Assembly (NCBI RefSeq): GCF_020905345.1
Contig: NZ_JAJJMO010000001.1
Coordinates: forward strand, 5,146,001-5,210,000
Length of the DNA: 64,000 nucleotides
Source of the DNA: Flavobacterium pisciphilum
GTDB taxonomy: Bacteria; Bacteroidota; Bacteroidia; Flavobacteriales; Flavobacteriaceae
Reading direction: 5' to 3'
Position 1 is the stretch's first letter, and each line of letters opens with the position of its first letter. A program made the position numbers and the translations under genes. This document shows positions 1-7,219 of the stretch, in pieces. Under the pieces are notes generated by a model. That model saw only the letters and a program-made list of their open reading frames with translations, was not told the DNA's origin and made no database searches.

Positions 1-294
1 TTTTCTTTTGTGGTTTGTTGTTTCAATAACATTCGGTAGAATATCTGCTACAAAAGTTCCTTTTCTCTCCAATGTGATAAGCCAACCTTCAGCAATGAGC
101 ACGTCTAGTGCCTCGATTACAGTATTTCTGTTCACTTTGAGTAGTCCAGCTAGTTGCCTGCTTCCGGGTAGTGCATTCCCGCTATTAAGTATTCCAGTTT
201 TGATGGCTTCAATAATAGCATCGGCTATTTGGAGATAAATTGCTTTATCTGAATTATTGTTCAGTTGAATTTCTAATTTCCAAGGTCTTAACAT
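1..294 (-). CDS. MocR/GntR-family transcriptional regulator (N-terminal part, cut by window edge)
   Basis: The minus strand is open from an ATG at 294 to the window edge (98 codons). The protein begins MLRPWKLEIQL and contains a GntR-type winged helix: YLQIADAIIEAI, LPGSRQLAGLL, VNRNTVIEAL and a beta-wing ending ERKGTFVAD. LPGSR and NRNTV are typical of MocR/PdxR regulators, which carry an aminotransferase-like domain after this part; that domain would lie outside the window. It is divergent from the cupin/DapA-like operon starting at 394, which suggests it controls that operon. A plain GntR repressor without the aminotransferase domain cannot be excluded. Confidence 0.8.
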   Translation of the reverse strand, partial: MLRPWKLEIQLNNNSDKAIYLQIADAIIEAIKTGILNSGNALPGSRQLAGLLKVNRNTVIEALDVLIAEGWLITLERKGTFVADILPNVIETTNHKRK

Positions 295-295
295 C

Positions 296-339
296 TGGAC
301 TAGGTATTTGTGTTTAAACTGTGCTATATGGGTAGTCCA
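296..339. promoter_or_regulatory. Inverted repeat TGGACTA / TAGTCCA between divergent genes
   Basis: TGGACTA (296-302) and TAGTCCA (333-339) form a perfect 7-bp inverted repeat directly behind the regulator start and in front of the cupin operon's -7 box. MocR-type regulators often bind such half-sites in divergent intergenic regions, so this is a likely operator. That role is inferred. Confidence 0.5.
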
Positions 340-348
340 AAGATAGGG

Positions 349-356
349 TAATTTTG
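349..356 (+). promoter_or_regulatory. -7 box TAATTTTG for the cupin/DapA-like operon
   Basis: TAATTTTG matches the Bacteroidota -7 consensus TAnnTTTG. Transcription would start near 363, which makes the ATG at 394 a better start than the in-frame ATG at 367. No clear -33 TTG is seen, consistent with activator dependence on the neighbouring inverted repeat. Confidence 0.5.
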
Positions 357-393
357 TAAAGCAATAATGCAGAAAATAAATAATTATAAAATT

Positions 394-852
394 ATGGAAA
401 CTAAAAAACAATTTTCATCAAAAGACTTTCACGAAACCTTTGCTAGACCAACTTTTGTGATGCCTGCAAAACTAATTCACAAAAATGTAGAAGATGCAGG
501 AGTGCACAACCAATTCTCTACAGAACGAAAGCACCCTGTTTTCTTTATAGATCTTCCTAGCAAAAACGTAAGTATGACTATTGGTGGTTTATTGCCCGAT
601 CAAATGACAAACAGACACAGACATACGTATGAAACTGTATTGTATGTTATTGAGGGACATGGATACACAGAGATTGAAGATACTAGAATAGAGTGGAAGG
701 CTGGCGATGCAGTTTATATTCCGAGTTGGGCTTGGCATAGACATAAGAATTTAAGCAGCGAGGTATCTGCTAAATATATTGCATGCGAAAATGCACCTCA
801 ACTTCAAAATTTAGGTGTTGCATTACGAGAAGAAGAAGGAAGAGATCTTTAA
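394..852 (+). CDS. Cupin-domain protein
   Basis: Small single-domain cupin of 152 residues. The first cupin motif is RHRHTYE (metal ligands H75, H77, E80) and the second includes P110 and H115 (IPSWAWHRH). This gives the usual 3-His/1-Glu metal site of cupin oxygenases and isomerases. No signal peptide is present, so it is cytoplasmic. The start was set at 394 because the -7 box at 349-356 leaves almost no leader for the ATG at 367. It lies 16 bp before a DapA-superfamily lyase and opposite a MocR regulator, which suggests a small catabolic pathway. The substrate is not evident. Confidence 0.8.
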   Translation: METKKQFSSKDFHETFARPTFVMPAKLIHKNVEDAGVHNQFSTERKHPVFFIDLPSKNVSMTIGGLLPDQMTNRHRHTYETVLYVIEGHGYTEIEDTRIEWKAGDAVYIPSWAWHRHKNLSSEVSAKYIACENAPQLQNLGVALREEEGRDL

Positions 853-868
853 TTAAACAGAAAAAGAA

Positions 869-1753
869 ATGACAAATACTCCATTTAAAGGGGTTATCGC
901 TTATCCGATTACTCCATTTGATAAAAATGAAAAAGTAGATATTAAACTGTACAAAAAATTATTAGAAAGATTAATTGTCTCTGGTTCTCATGGTGTAGCT
1001 CCACTAGGAAGTACAGGTGTAATGCCGTATTTAACAGATGATGAGAAAGAAGGGATTACAGAAGCAACAATACAGCAAGTTAATGGTAGAGTTCCTGTTT
1101 TGGTTGGCGTATCTAACTTAACAACAGAAAGAACTATTCATCATGCTAAGTTTGCTGAAAAAGCGGGTGCCGATGCGGTTATGATTATTCCTATGAGCTA
1201 TTGGAAATTGACGGATGATGAGATTATTAAGCATTTTGATGCAGTTGCCAAACACATCTCGATACCGATTATGGCTTATAATAATCCGGCAACTAGTGGT
1301 GTAGATATGTCTCCAGCTCTATTGAAAAAAATTCTTGAAATCCCAAATGTAACCATGATTAAGGAAAGTTCTGGTGATGTACAAAGAATGCATTATTTAA
1401 AGCGGGAATTGGGCGATGATGTTGCTTTTTATAATGGTTCAAATCCGTTGGCATTGGCAGCATTTTCTGCGGGGGCGACTGGATGGTGTACTGCTGCGCC
1501 AAATTTAATTCCGGAACTAAACTTAGGTCTATATAATGCAATTCAGAAAAATGATTTAAAAGAAGCTCAAAAGGTGTTTTATAAGCAATTGAATCTTTTA
1601 AAATTGATTGTAAACAAAGGGTTGCCACGAACAATTAAGGCAGGTTTGAAAATTCAGGGAATCGACGCTGGGTTTTTAAGAAGCCCATTAAAACCATTGT
1701 CTGAAATCGAAATAGCTGAAATGGAATTGATTTTTAAAGAATTAGAACTATAA
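869..1753 (+). CDS. Dihydrodipicolinate synthase (DapA)/N-acetylneuraminate lyase superfamily protein
   Basis: A 294-residue TIM-barrel class I aldolase. The Schiff-base lysine is K165 (TMIKESSGD) and the proton-relay tyrosine Y137 (IMAYNNP). The substrate loop is GSTGVMPYL at 47-55, whereas true DapA normally has GTTGE. The first Thr is Ser and the Glu is Val, so a catabolic lyase or dehydratase role is more likely than lysine biosynthesis. It is probably co-transcribed with the cupin 16 bp upstream. Family assignment is firm; the substrate is unknown. Confidence 0.85.
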   Translation: MTNTPFKGVIAYPITPFDKNEKVDIKLYKKLLERLIVSGSHGVAPLGSTGVMPYLTDDEKEGITEATIQQVNGRVPVLVGVSNLTTERTIHHAKFAEKAGADAVMIIPMSYWKLTDDEIIKHFDAVAKHISIPIMAYNNPATSGVDMSPALLKKILEIPNVTMIKESSGDVQRMHYLKRELGDDVAFYNGSNPLALAAFSAGATGWCTAAPNLIPELNLGLYNAIQKNDLKEAQKVFYKQLNLLKLIVNKGLPRTIKAGLKIQGIDAGFLRSPLKPLSEIEIAEMELIFKELEL

Positions 1754-1778
1754 GGAGCTAACTATTGAATGTTTTTTA

Positions 1779-1894
1779 ACCGCAAAGGGTACAATTTTTT
1801 TTATGTGTGTGATTTTGTAAAATTGCAAAGTTCATAGCGCTTTGTTTTTTATCAACGATGTGCACTTTATGTAAATTTTTGTATGCTTTGCGGT
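1779..1894. repeat. Intergenic inverted repeat ACCGCAAAG ... CTTTGCGGT
   Basis: ACCGCAAAG (1779-1787) and CTTTGCGGT (1886-1894) are perfect 9-bp arms, extended inward by TACAA/TTGTA pairing, about 115 bp end to end. The AACCGCAAAG word recurs at 19111-19120, 19171-19180 and 19465-19474. No gene is visible between 1754 and 1934. Confidence 0.6.
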
Positions 1895-1934
1895 AAAATT
1901 TTTAGGCATTTCTGGTCTCATATCAAACTTAAAA

Positions 1935-1963
1935 TTGCGACTGAGAAAAAATAACTACTTTTG
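1935..1963 (+). promoter_or_regulatory. Promoter (-33 TTG, -7 TACTTTTG) of the helicase gene
   Basis: TTG at 1935-1937 and TACTTTTG at 1956-1963 with an 18-bp spacer fit the Bacteroidota consensus. The start site would fall at about 1968, on top of the ATG, so the mRNA may be leaderless or nearly so. Confidence 0.6.
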
Positions 1964-1967
1964 CAAA

Positions 1968-3314
1968 ATGAATAAGAAACACCATTCGAATAATATACTT
2001 TTGAATTTAGGTATCGAGAGCCTAAACGAAATGCAAGAAGTGGCTCAGGATGCTATCCTGAATGATAATAATGTTTTACTACTTTCGCCAACTGGTTCTG
2101 GAAAAACACTAGCTTTTTTACTGCCAGTTTTAGAATTGTTGCAACCTGAAATCCTTTCTGTACAATGTTTAATTTTAGTTCCATCACGAGAACTAGGATT
2201 ACAAATTGAGCAGGTTTGGAAAAAAATGGGAACCGATTACAAAGTTAATATTTGTTACGGAGGCCATTCTATAGATACAGAAATTAAGAACCTAAGTAAT
2301 CCGCCAGCAGTTTTGATAGGAACTCCGGGAAGAATTGCTGATCATATTGATAGAGGAACTTTTCGTTTAGATAAAATCCAAACTTTAATCTTGGATGAAT
2401 TTGATAAATCATTGCAATTGGGTTTTCATGAGCAAATGTCTTTTATCATTGGTAAGTTGCCTAAATTGAATAAGCGTGTGTTGGTTTCGGCTACATCGGA
2501 TATTGAAATTCCTAAATACACAAGAGTAATTAATCCAACGATTTTGGATTTTATTCCTGAAGAAGAGGAGAAATCGAATCTTTCGATGCAAATGGTTGTT
2601 TCTCCAAACAAAGACAAAATAGGAAGTTTGTTTAACTTGATATGTTCTTTAAAATCACAATCGGCTATTATTTTTTGTAACCACCGTGATGCTGCTGAAC
2701 GTATTAGTGATACCCTAAATGAAAAAGGAATTTACGCTACTTATTATCATGGTGGAATGGATCAAGATGAGCGTGAGCGTGCTTTGATTCAGTTTAGAAA
2801 CGGAAGTGTGAGTTATTTAATCACAACTGATTTGGCTGCTCGTGGTCTTGATATTCCTGAGATGAATCACGTTATTCATTATCATTTGCCATTAAAAGAA
2901 GATGAGTTTACTCACCGTAACGGACGTACTGCTCGTATGCTTGCATCTGGAACGGCTTATATTATCGTTCACGAAAGTGAGAAGAAACTAGACTATATTA
3001 ATTATGATATGGATGTTTTAAAGGTCGATAACGCTACGACTTTACCTAAACCACCAGAATATCAAACAATCTATATTAGTGGTGGAAAGAAAACGAAATT
3101 GAATAAAATTGATATCGTTGGATTCTTTTCTCAAAAAGGAAAACTTGAAAAAGGTGATTTGGGATTAATAGAGGTAAAGGATTTTATTTCGTTTGCTGCT
3201 GTAAAATTCAATAAGGTAAAAGATTTGCTTAAAAACATTAAAGATGAGAAGATGAAAGGCAAAAAATTTAAAATCGAAGTTGCAAGAAAAGTAATTAAGA
3301 AAGAAGAGGAGTAA
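1968..3314 (+). CDS. DEAD-box ATP-dependent RNA helicase
   Basis: A 448-residue two-domain RNA helicase with a C-terminal RNA-binding extension. It carries a Q-motif region near residues 12-26, Walker A SPTGSGKT 40-47, PSREL 72-76, TPGR 119-122, the DEAD-box variant DEFD 143-146, SAT 174-176, and HRNGRTAR in the second RecA domain. The lysine-rich segment from about residue 370 resembles a DbpA-type RNA-binding domain. The first ATG downstream of the promoter is at 1968; an in-frame TTG at 1935 is part of the -33 box and is not used here. Probably acts in ribosome assembly or RNA unfolding. Confidence 0.9.
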   Translation: MNKKHHSNNILLNLGIESLNEMQEVAQDAILNDNNVLLLSPTGSGKTLAFLLPVLELLQPEILSVQCLILVPSRELGLQIEQVWKKMGTDYKVNICYGGHSIDTEIKNLSNPPAVLIGTPGRIADHIDRGTFRLDKIQTLILDEFDKSLQLGFHEQMSFIIGKLPKLNKRVLVSATSDIEIPKYTRVINPTILDFIPEEEEKSNLSMQMVVSPNKDKIGSLFNLICSLKSQSAIIFCNHRDAAERISDTLNEKGIYATYYHGGMDQDERERALIQFRNGSVSYLITTDLAARGLDIPEMNHVIHYHLPLKEDEFTHRNGRTARMLASGTAYIIVHESEKKLDYINYDMDVLKVDNATTLPKPPEYQTIYISGGKKTKLNKIDIVGFFSQKGKLEKGDLGLIEVKDFISFAAVKFNKVKDLLKNIKDEKMKGKKFKIEVARKVIKKEEE

Positions 3315-3436
3315 TTTATTTAAAAACAAATAGTTACTGGTTTGTTGTTTGTGGGAAAGGAATAATTGTTAATATTAATTTGGGATTTAATGTCAATAAA
3401 TTAACAGTGTAAGAAAGGAATTATTTTTTTTATTAT

Positions 3437-3444
3437 TATGTTTG
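3437..3444 (+). promoter_or_regulatory. -7 box TATGTTTG
   Basis: Matches TAnnTTTG 33 bp upstream of the ATG at 3477, leaving a short leader. No convincing -33 TTG at the expected distance. Confidence 0.45.
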
Positions 3445-3476
3445 CGCCATAAAATAAATAAACCCCAAAGAATATT

Positions 3477-3911
3477 ATGAAAAAAATTATTACTATTGCT
3501 GTTTTGTTTTTAAGTTTTGCATCCTTTGCTCAAATTAAAGTTATTGCAACTGTACCTGTTGAAAAATTAGGTAAAGTGAATAATAATTATATCCAAAAAA
3601 TTGGAGATGAATACACTGTATTTTATAACTGTATTCAAAGTGATGATGAAAACAATACTTTAAGAAAATTTACTTTTAAAAATATTGATAATGATTACCT
3701 AAATCTTTACAATATTATCGTAAACGGATTTACTGCAACTCCTTTGTATGATATTAAATTAGAATTGCCTAACAATTATGTTTGGTTGCATTATACTGCA
3801 AGTATTGACAAACCTACTGTTCAATTTATGGTTTCTAATAAAGATGCTAGTTCAAACAGTGTTTCTGAAGCTTTAACTAAAGATCAAGTAAGCAAATTGT
3901 TTCAAAAATAA
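3477..3911 (+). CDS. Secreted hypothetical protein
   Basis: 144 residues with a Sec signal peptide (MKKIITIAVLFLSFASFA, cleavage near residue 19). The mature part is a small beta-rich domain (DEYTVFYNCIQ, NNYVWLHYTAS) without cysteines that would suggest lipidation. I do not recognise the family. It is a single-gene unit between its own -7 box and a strong terminator. Confidence 0.75.
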   Translation: MKKIITIAVLFLSFASFAQIKVIATVPVEKLGKVNNNYIQKIGDEYTVFYNCIQSDDENNTLRKFTFKNIDNDYLNLYNIIVNGFTATPLYDIKLELPNNYVWLHYTASIDKPTVQFMVSNKDASSNSVSEALTKDQVSKLFQK

Positions 3912-3941
3912 TCTAGATTTCTAAAATCTATTAGATATAAA

Positions 3942-3970
3942 AAAGGCTATTCAGAATTTGAATAGCCTTT
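3942..3970 (+). terminator. Rho-independent terminator
   Basis: Perfect 11-bp stem AAAGGCTATTC / GAATAGCCTTT around a 7-nt loop, followed by a T run. It ends the transcript of the secreted protein at 3477. Confidence 0.85.
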
Positions 3971-3980
3971 TTTAGTTTAC

Positions 3981-4038
3981 AGTTTTCAGTCTCAGTATTT
4001 AGTTTTGAGTATTATACTGTAAACTGGGACTGAAAACT
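3981..4038. repeat. Hairpin repeat of the AGTTTTCAGTCTCAGT family
   Basis: Arms 3981-4003 and 4016-4038 are near-perfect reverse complements (AGTTTTCAGTCTCAGT... against ...ACTGGGACTGAAAACT). Similar words occur at 19137-19165, 19432-19460, 35851-35912 and 53360-53377. Confidence 0.6.
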
Positions 4039-4048
4039 TCTTCAAGAG

Positions 4049-4627
4049 TTATATTTTCTTCACGTATTGTGTGATAATTACAATTTGTTGTCCATCTACT
4101 TTTCCTTCGATGTATTCAGCATTTTCATGGTCTAAACGGATGTTACGCACAGCAGTTCCTTGTTTGGCTACCATACTTGATCCTTTTACTTTTAAGTCTT
4201 TTATTAAAACTACTGAATCTCCGTGCTCTAAAATTACACCATTGCTATCACGGTGTATAATTTTGTTTTCATCATCTTCTCCTTCTCCAGTTGCTTGTGC
4301 CCATGCCAACGTATCTTCGTCTAGGTACATCATGTCTAGTAATTCTTGTGGCCATCCTGCAGCACGCATTCTACTTAACATTCTCCAAGCTACAACTTGT
4401 ACAGCAACATTCTCATTCCACATACTGTCATTTAAACATCTCCAATGATTTAAATCTACGTTATCTGGATTTTCTATTTGATCAACACAAGTACTACAAG
4501 CCATTACACTTTCATCAATTCCACCTTTTTTGGTAGGTAAAACTTGATATACTTTTAAATTTTCGGTTGCACCACAAAGTTCACATTTTGATCCGCTACG
4601 TTTGTTTAATTCTCTTTCTATGCTCAT
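4049..4627 (-). CDS. PhnA-domain zinc-ribbon protein
   Basis: 192 residues. The N-terminus has a zinc ribbon with C15-x2-C18 (CELC) and C44-x2-C47 (CSTC). The C-terminal 60 residues carry the PhnA domain (HGDSVVLIKDLKVKG, KQGTAVRNIRL, GKVDGQQIVI). PhnA-type proteins were named after the phosphonate operon but no phosphonate genes lie nearby and the cellular role remains unclear. It has its own promoter at 4653-4680. Confidence 0.88.
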   Translation of the reverse strand: MSIERELNKRSGSKCELCGATENLKVYQVLPTKKGGIDESVMACSTCVDQIENPDNVDLNHWRCLNDSMWNENVAVQVVAWRMLSRMRAAGWPQELLDMMYLDEDTLAWAQATGEGEDDENKIIHRDSNGVILEHGDSVVLIKDLKVKGSSMVAKQGTAVRNIRLDHENAEYIEGKVDGQQIVIITQYVKKI

Positions 4628-4652
4628 TTTGTTTTATTATTATTTTAAAATA

Positions 4653-4680
4653 CAAAAATACAGTTTAATACTACGTTCAA
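4653..4680 (-). promoter_or_regulatory. Promoter of the PhnA-domain gene
   Basis: On the minus strand, TTG (4680-4678) and TATTTTTG (4660-4653) are separated by 17 bp, a good Bacteroidota -33/-7 pair. It lies 25 bp before the ATG at 4627. Confidence 0.6.
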
Positions 4681-4704
4681 CAAATTTATGTTTATGAATT
4701 AAAA

Positions 4705-5319
4705 TTATTCATTTCTTTTGACCTCATAGATATTCTCTTCATTATAAAGCTTTATTATTTCTTTTTTAGAAAAGCGGTATGCATTTTTATAATTTGCATC
4801 CTTATCAATTTCATCAATGGCTGTTTTTTTATCAATTTCCATTTCATTTATTAAAACATTAACGCTGTCTTTGGAAACATGATTAACCTTCATAGTAGAA
4901 AAGTATCCTTCTGATGATTTCATATAATAGGTATCACCTATTTTAGGGCTTTTAATGTATTTATCACTGTCTACATTTGTTTGATAGGCTGAATAGAAAC
5001 ATAATGCTACTATTAAAGCAATAATAAATAATCCTGTAAACATCCAGATTGGTGTATTTACTCTGTCTTTTTCATTTTCTCTTTCTAATTTTGTTTGAAT
5101 AGTAGATGGTAATTCAAATTTTTCAAATGTTTTTTTACACGAATTGCATTCGGCAAAAGTCCTTTTTTTCATTGGAAAAAAAGGAATTAAGTAAAGGTGA
5201 GCATACTTTCCAAATATGCTGTACACCATTGAAACATTTAAATTGCAATTTGGACAATCTACATTTATAATTTGTCCATTTTTTAAATTACTAGCTTTGG
5301 TTCCGTAATAAAATATCAT
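4705..5319 (-). CDS. Zinc-ribbon membrane protein, function unknown
   Basis: 204 residues. The N-terminal half has two Cys pairs (C22-x2-C25 and C58-x2-C61), a zinc-ribbon arrangement. One transmembrane helix follows at about 89-113 (WMFTGLFIIALIVALCFYSA), then a polar C-terminal domain of about 90 residues. The ribbon should be cytoplasmic and the C-terminal part periplasmic, or the reverse. The family was not recognised. A candidate -7 box lies at 5411-5418. Confidence 0.75.
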   Translation of the reverse strand: MIFYYGTKASNLKNGQIINVDCPNCNLNVSMVYSIFGKYAHLYLIPFFPMKKRTFAECNSCKKTFEKFELPSTIQTKLERENEKDRVNTPIWMFTGLFIIALIVALCFYSAYQTNVDSDKYIKSPKIGDTYYMKSSEGYFSTMKVNHVSKDSVNVLINEMEIDKKTAIDEIDKDANYKNAYRFSKKEIIKLYNEENIYEVKRNE

Positions 5320-5351
5320 ATTTAATTTTTTAGTGTTGGCTTATAAAAAAA

Positions 5352-5379
5352 AAACTCTATTTAAATCTAAATAGAGTTT
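5352..5379 (-). terminator. Terminator downstream of coaD
   Basis: Stem AAACTCTATTTA (5352-5363) / TAAATAGAGTTT (5368-5379) with a 4-nt loop. The A run at 5345-5354 reads as a U run on the minus strand, so it ends the coaD transcript. Confidence 0.75.
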
Positions 5380-5410
5380 GGGTAAAAATACAGTAAAATA
5401 CTACTTTTTG

Positions 5411-5418
5411 CAAATTTA
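5411..5418 (-). promoter_or_regulatory. Candidate -7 box TAAATTTG
   Basis: CAAATTTA on the plus strand reads TAAATTTG on the minus strand, 92 bp ahead of the zinc-ribbon membrane protein gene. The coaD terminator at 5352-5379 would lie inside the leader, so this call is weak. Confidence 0.25.
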
Positions 5419-5433
5419 TTTTTTTAAGCTTGA

Positions 5434-5892
5434 TTATTTTTGGACTCTAACTGCGTCTGGAACTAGCATTTCATATTCGCCTCCATTTCGTAATACATCA
5501 CGAACGATACTTGAGCTTATATATGAAGTTCTTGCCGCGGTTAATAAAAACACAGTTTCTATTTTAGATAAACGTCTGTTGGTGTGGGCAATTGCTTTTT
5601 CGAATTCGAAATCGGCTGGATTGCGTAATCCTCTTAATATGAAATTTGCTTTTAATTTATGGCATAAATCAATCGTAAGACCTTCATAGGTAATTACTGT
5701 TATCTTTGGTTCGTCTTTAAAAGTTTCTTCGATAAATCGCTTTCTTTCTTCGAGCGAAAACATGTATTTTTTTTCGGCATTTACACCAATTGCAATTACT
5801 ATTTCATCAAATAGTGAAATTCCTCGTTTGATAATATCTTCGTGTCCAAGTGTAATGGGATCAAATGATCCTGGAAATATGGCTTTTCTCAT
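5434..5892 (-). CDS. coaD: Pantetheine-phosphate adenylyltransferase
   Basis: 152 residues, close to the usual length of about 160. It catalyses the fourth step of coenzyme A synthesis: 4'-phosphopantetheine plus ATP to dephospho-CoA. The nucleotidyltransferase signature GSFDPITLGH is at 8-17 (H17 is the catalytic histidine of the T/HxGH motif) and the C-terminal ISSSIVRDV motif near 125-133 binds ATP phosphates. It lies downstream of ddl on the same strand, separated by a repeat-rich gap of 119 bp. Confidence 0.96.
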   Translation of the reverse strand: MRKAIFPGSFDPITLGHEDIIKRGISLFDEIVIAIGVNAEKKYMFSLEERKRFIEETFKDEPKITVITYEGLTIDLCHKLKANFILRGLRNPADFEFEKAIAHTNRRLSKIETVFLLTAARTSYISSSIVRDVLRNGGEYEMLVPDAVRVQK

Positions 5893-5902
5893 GTTTTATT
5901 TT

Positions 5903-6007
5903 TTGAGGTTCATAGATACAAAGACACAAAGATTCAAAGGTTTGTATACTGAAAATTAGAAATAAACTAAATCTTTGTGCCTTTGGAACTTTGTCTCTTT
6001 GAGCCTT
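5903..6007. repeat. Imperfect inverted repeat of CAAAG / CTTTG words
   Basis: The left half carries CAAAGACACAAAGATTCAAAGG and the right half AATCTTTGTGCCTTTGGAACTTTG, forming an imperfect hairpin of about 100 bp between ddl and coaD. Similar CTTTGTGCCTTTG words recur near 62950-63060. Confidence 0.5.
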
Positions 6008-6011
6008 TTTT

Positions 6012-6980
6012 TTAGAGAGCTAACTCAATTGAATTTGTAAACAAGTCTTCTAGTGAAATTCCGGCAGCTTTGGCCTGTTGTGGAATCAAACTTTCGGTTG
6101 TTAAGCCAGGAATGGTATTCATTTCGAGCATGTATGGTTCGTTGTCTACGATGATGAATTCGCTTCTTGAGAATCCTTTCATTTTTAATACTTCGTAGGC
6201 GCGTTTGGCTACTTCGCTTACTTTTTGAGTTAATTCATCAGAGATCCTTGCTGGGGTGATTTCTTGTGATTTTCCTTCGTATTTGGCTTCGTAATCAAAG
6301 AAATCATTGTCTGAAACTATTTCGGTTATTGGTAATACGATTACTTTTCCTTGGTAGTTAATTACTCCAACAGAAACCTCAGTTCCATCAAGGAAACTTT
6401 CGATGATGATTTCGTTATCTTCTTTATAGGCAACTTCTATTGCAATTGGAAGTTCGACAGCAGTTTTTACTTTTGAAATTCCGAAGCTTGAACCTGCTTT
6501 ATTTGGTTTTACGAAACATGGCAATCCTACTTTTTTTACAATCTCGTCAGTATTAATGACATCTCCTTTGTTTAGGTAATATGAAATCGCTGTTTTTATT
6601 CCGTATGGTTTTAAAACTGATAACAAATCACGTTTGTTGAATGTAAGCGCTGCTTGGTAATAGTCGCATGATGTTTGTGGGATGTGCAATAACTCAAAAT
6701 AGGCTTGCATTAATCCGTCTTCACCCGGTGTTCCGTGTATGGCATTGAATACACAGTCGAAAGTGATTTTGCTTCCGTTTACTGTTACCGAAAAATCATT
6801 TTTATCTATTGGGAATTCAGCATCTTTTTCATCTACGTAAACCCATTTTTCTTTGAAAATATGAACTCGGAAACCGTTGTATTTCGTTTTATCTAGGTAT
6901 TGATATACTACGTTTCCGCTGATTAGTGATATTTGATATTCGCTAGAATATCCTCCCATGATAATGGCAATGTTTTTCAT
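6012..6980 (-). CDS. ddl: D-alanine--D-alanine ligase
   Basis: 322 residues with an ATP-grasp fold. It joins two D-alanines for peptidoglycan synthesis. Visible marks are the N-terminal IIMGGYSSEYQISLISG, the substrate loop AIHGTPGEDGLMQAYFE, SCDYYQAALTFNKRD, CFVKPNKAGSSFGISKV in the ATP site, and EMNTIPGLTTESLIPQQ at the C-terminus, where the Mg-binding Glu and Asn lie. The divergent neighbour at 7220 encodes a PASTA protein, a domain that binds peptidoglycan in other proteins. Confidence 0.96.
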   Translation of the reverse strand: MKNIAIIMGGYSSEYQISLISGNVVYQYLDKTKYNGFRVHIFKEKWVYVDEKDAEFPIDKNDFSVTVNGSKITFDCVFNAIHGTPGEDGLMQAYFELLHIPQTSCDYYQAALTFNKRDLLSVLKPYGIKTAISYYLNKGDVINTDEIVKKVGLPCFVKPNKAGSSFGISKVKTAVELPIAIEVAYKEDNEIIIESFLDGTEVSVGVINYQGKVIVLPITEIVSDNDFFDYEAKYEGKSQEITPARISDELTQKVSEVAKRAYEVLKMKGFSRSEFIIVDNEPYMLEMNTIPGLTTESLIPQQAKAAGISLEDLFTNSIELAL

Positions 6981-7067
6981 GTTTTTCTTTTTTATGCTGT
7001 TGCAAGCTATGTAGCTTTATTTTGTTTCTTGATTTGAATGTTGTTATGAAAACAGTTTATTTTTAGC

Positions 7068-7083
7068 CCCGATAATTATCGGG
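7068..7083. repeat. Perfect 16-bp palindrome CCCGATAATTATCGGG
   Basis: Perfect palindrome in the ddl/PASTA intergenic region. A related CGATGGCTATCGGG hairpin occurs at 19190-19205 and 19484-19500, so it belongs to the dispersed intergenic repeats and is not necessarily an operator. Confidence 0.6.
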
Positions 7084-7191
7084 ATAGGTTCTGAAATCAT
7101 TCTTTTACCCCGCTCAGGGTGACATTAGGATGACTATCAGGGTGCTTTCTTGTATTAAACAAAATTATCATTTTTTTTGAAACGAAATCTT

Positions 7192-7199
7192 TATCTTTG
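7192..7199 (+). promoter_or_regulatory. -7 box TATCTTTG
   Basis: Perfect TAnnTTTG 21 bp before the ATG at 7220. The poly-T stretch upstream hides any distinct -33 element. Confidence 0.5.
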
Positions 7200-7219
7200 C
7201 CACAAATAAAAATAAATTT

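Noticed and set aside
367..393. In-frame ATG at 367 as start of the cupin gene
   Set aside because: The -7 box at 349-356 would leave no usable leader; the ATG at 394 fits better.
1359..1634. Antisense frame inside the DapA-like gene
   Set aside because: Shadow of a strongly coding gene, with no family pattern or start signals.
7068..7083. CCCGATAATTATCGGG as a dedicated operator of ddl
   Set aside because: Related TATCGGG hairpins lie in unrelated gaps, so it is more likely a general spacer repeat.
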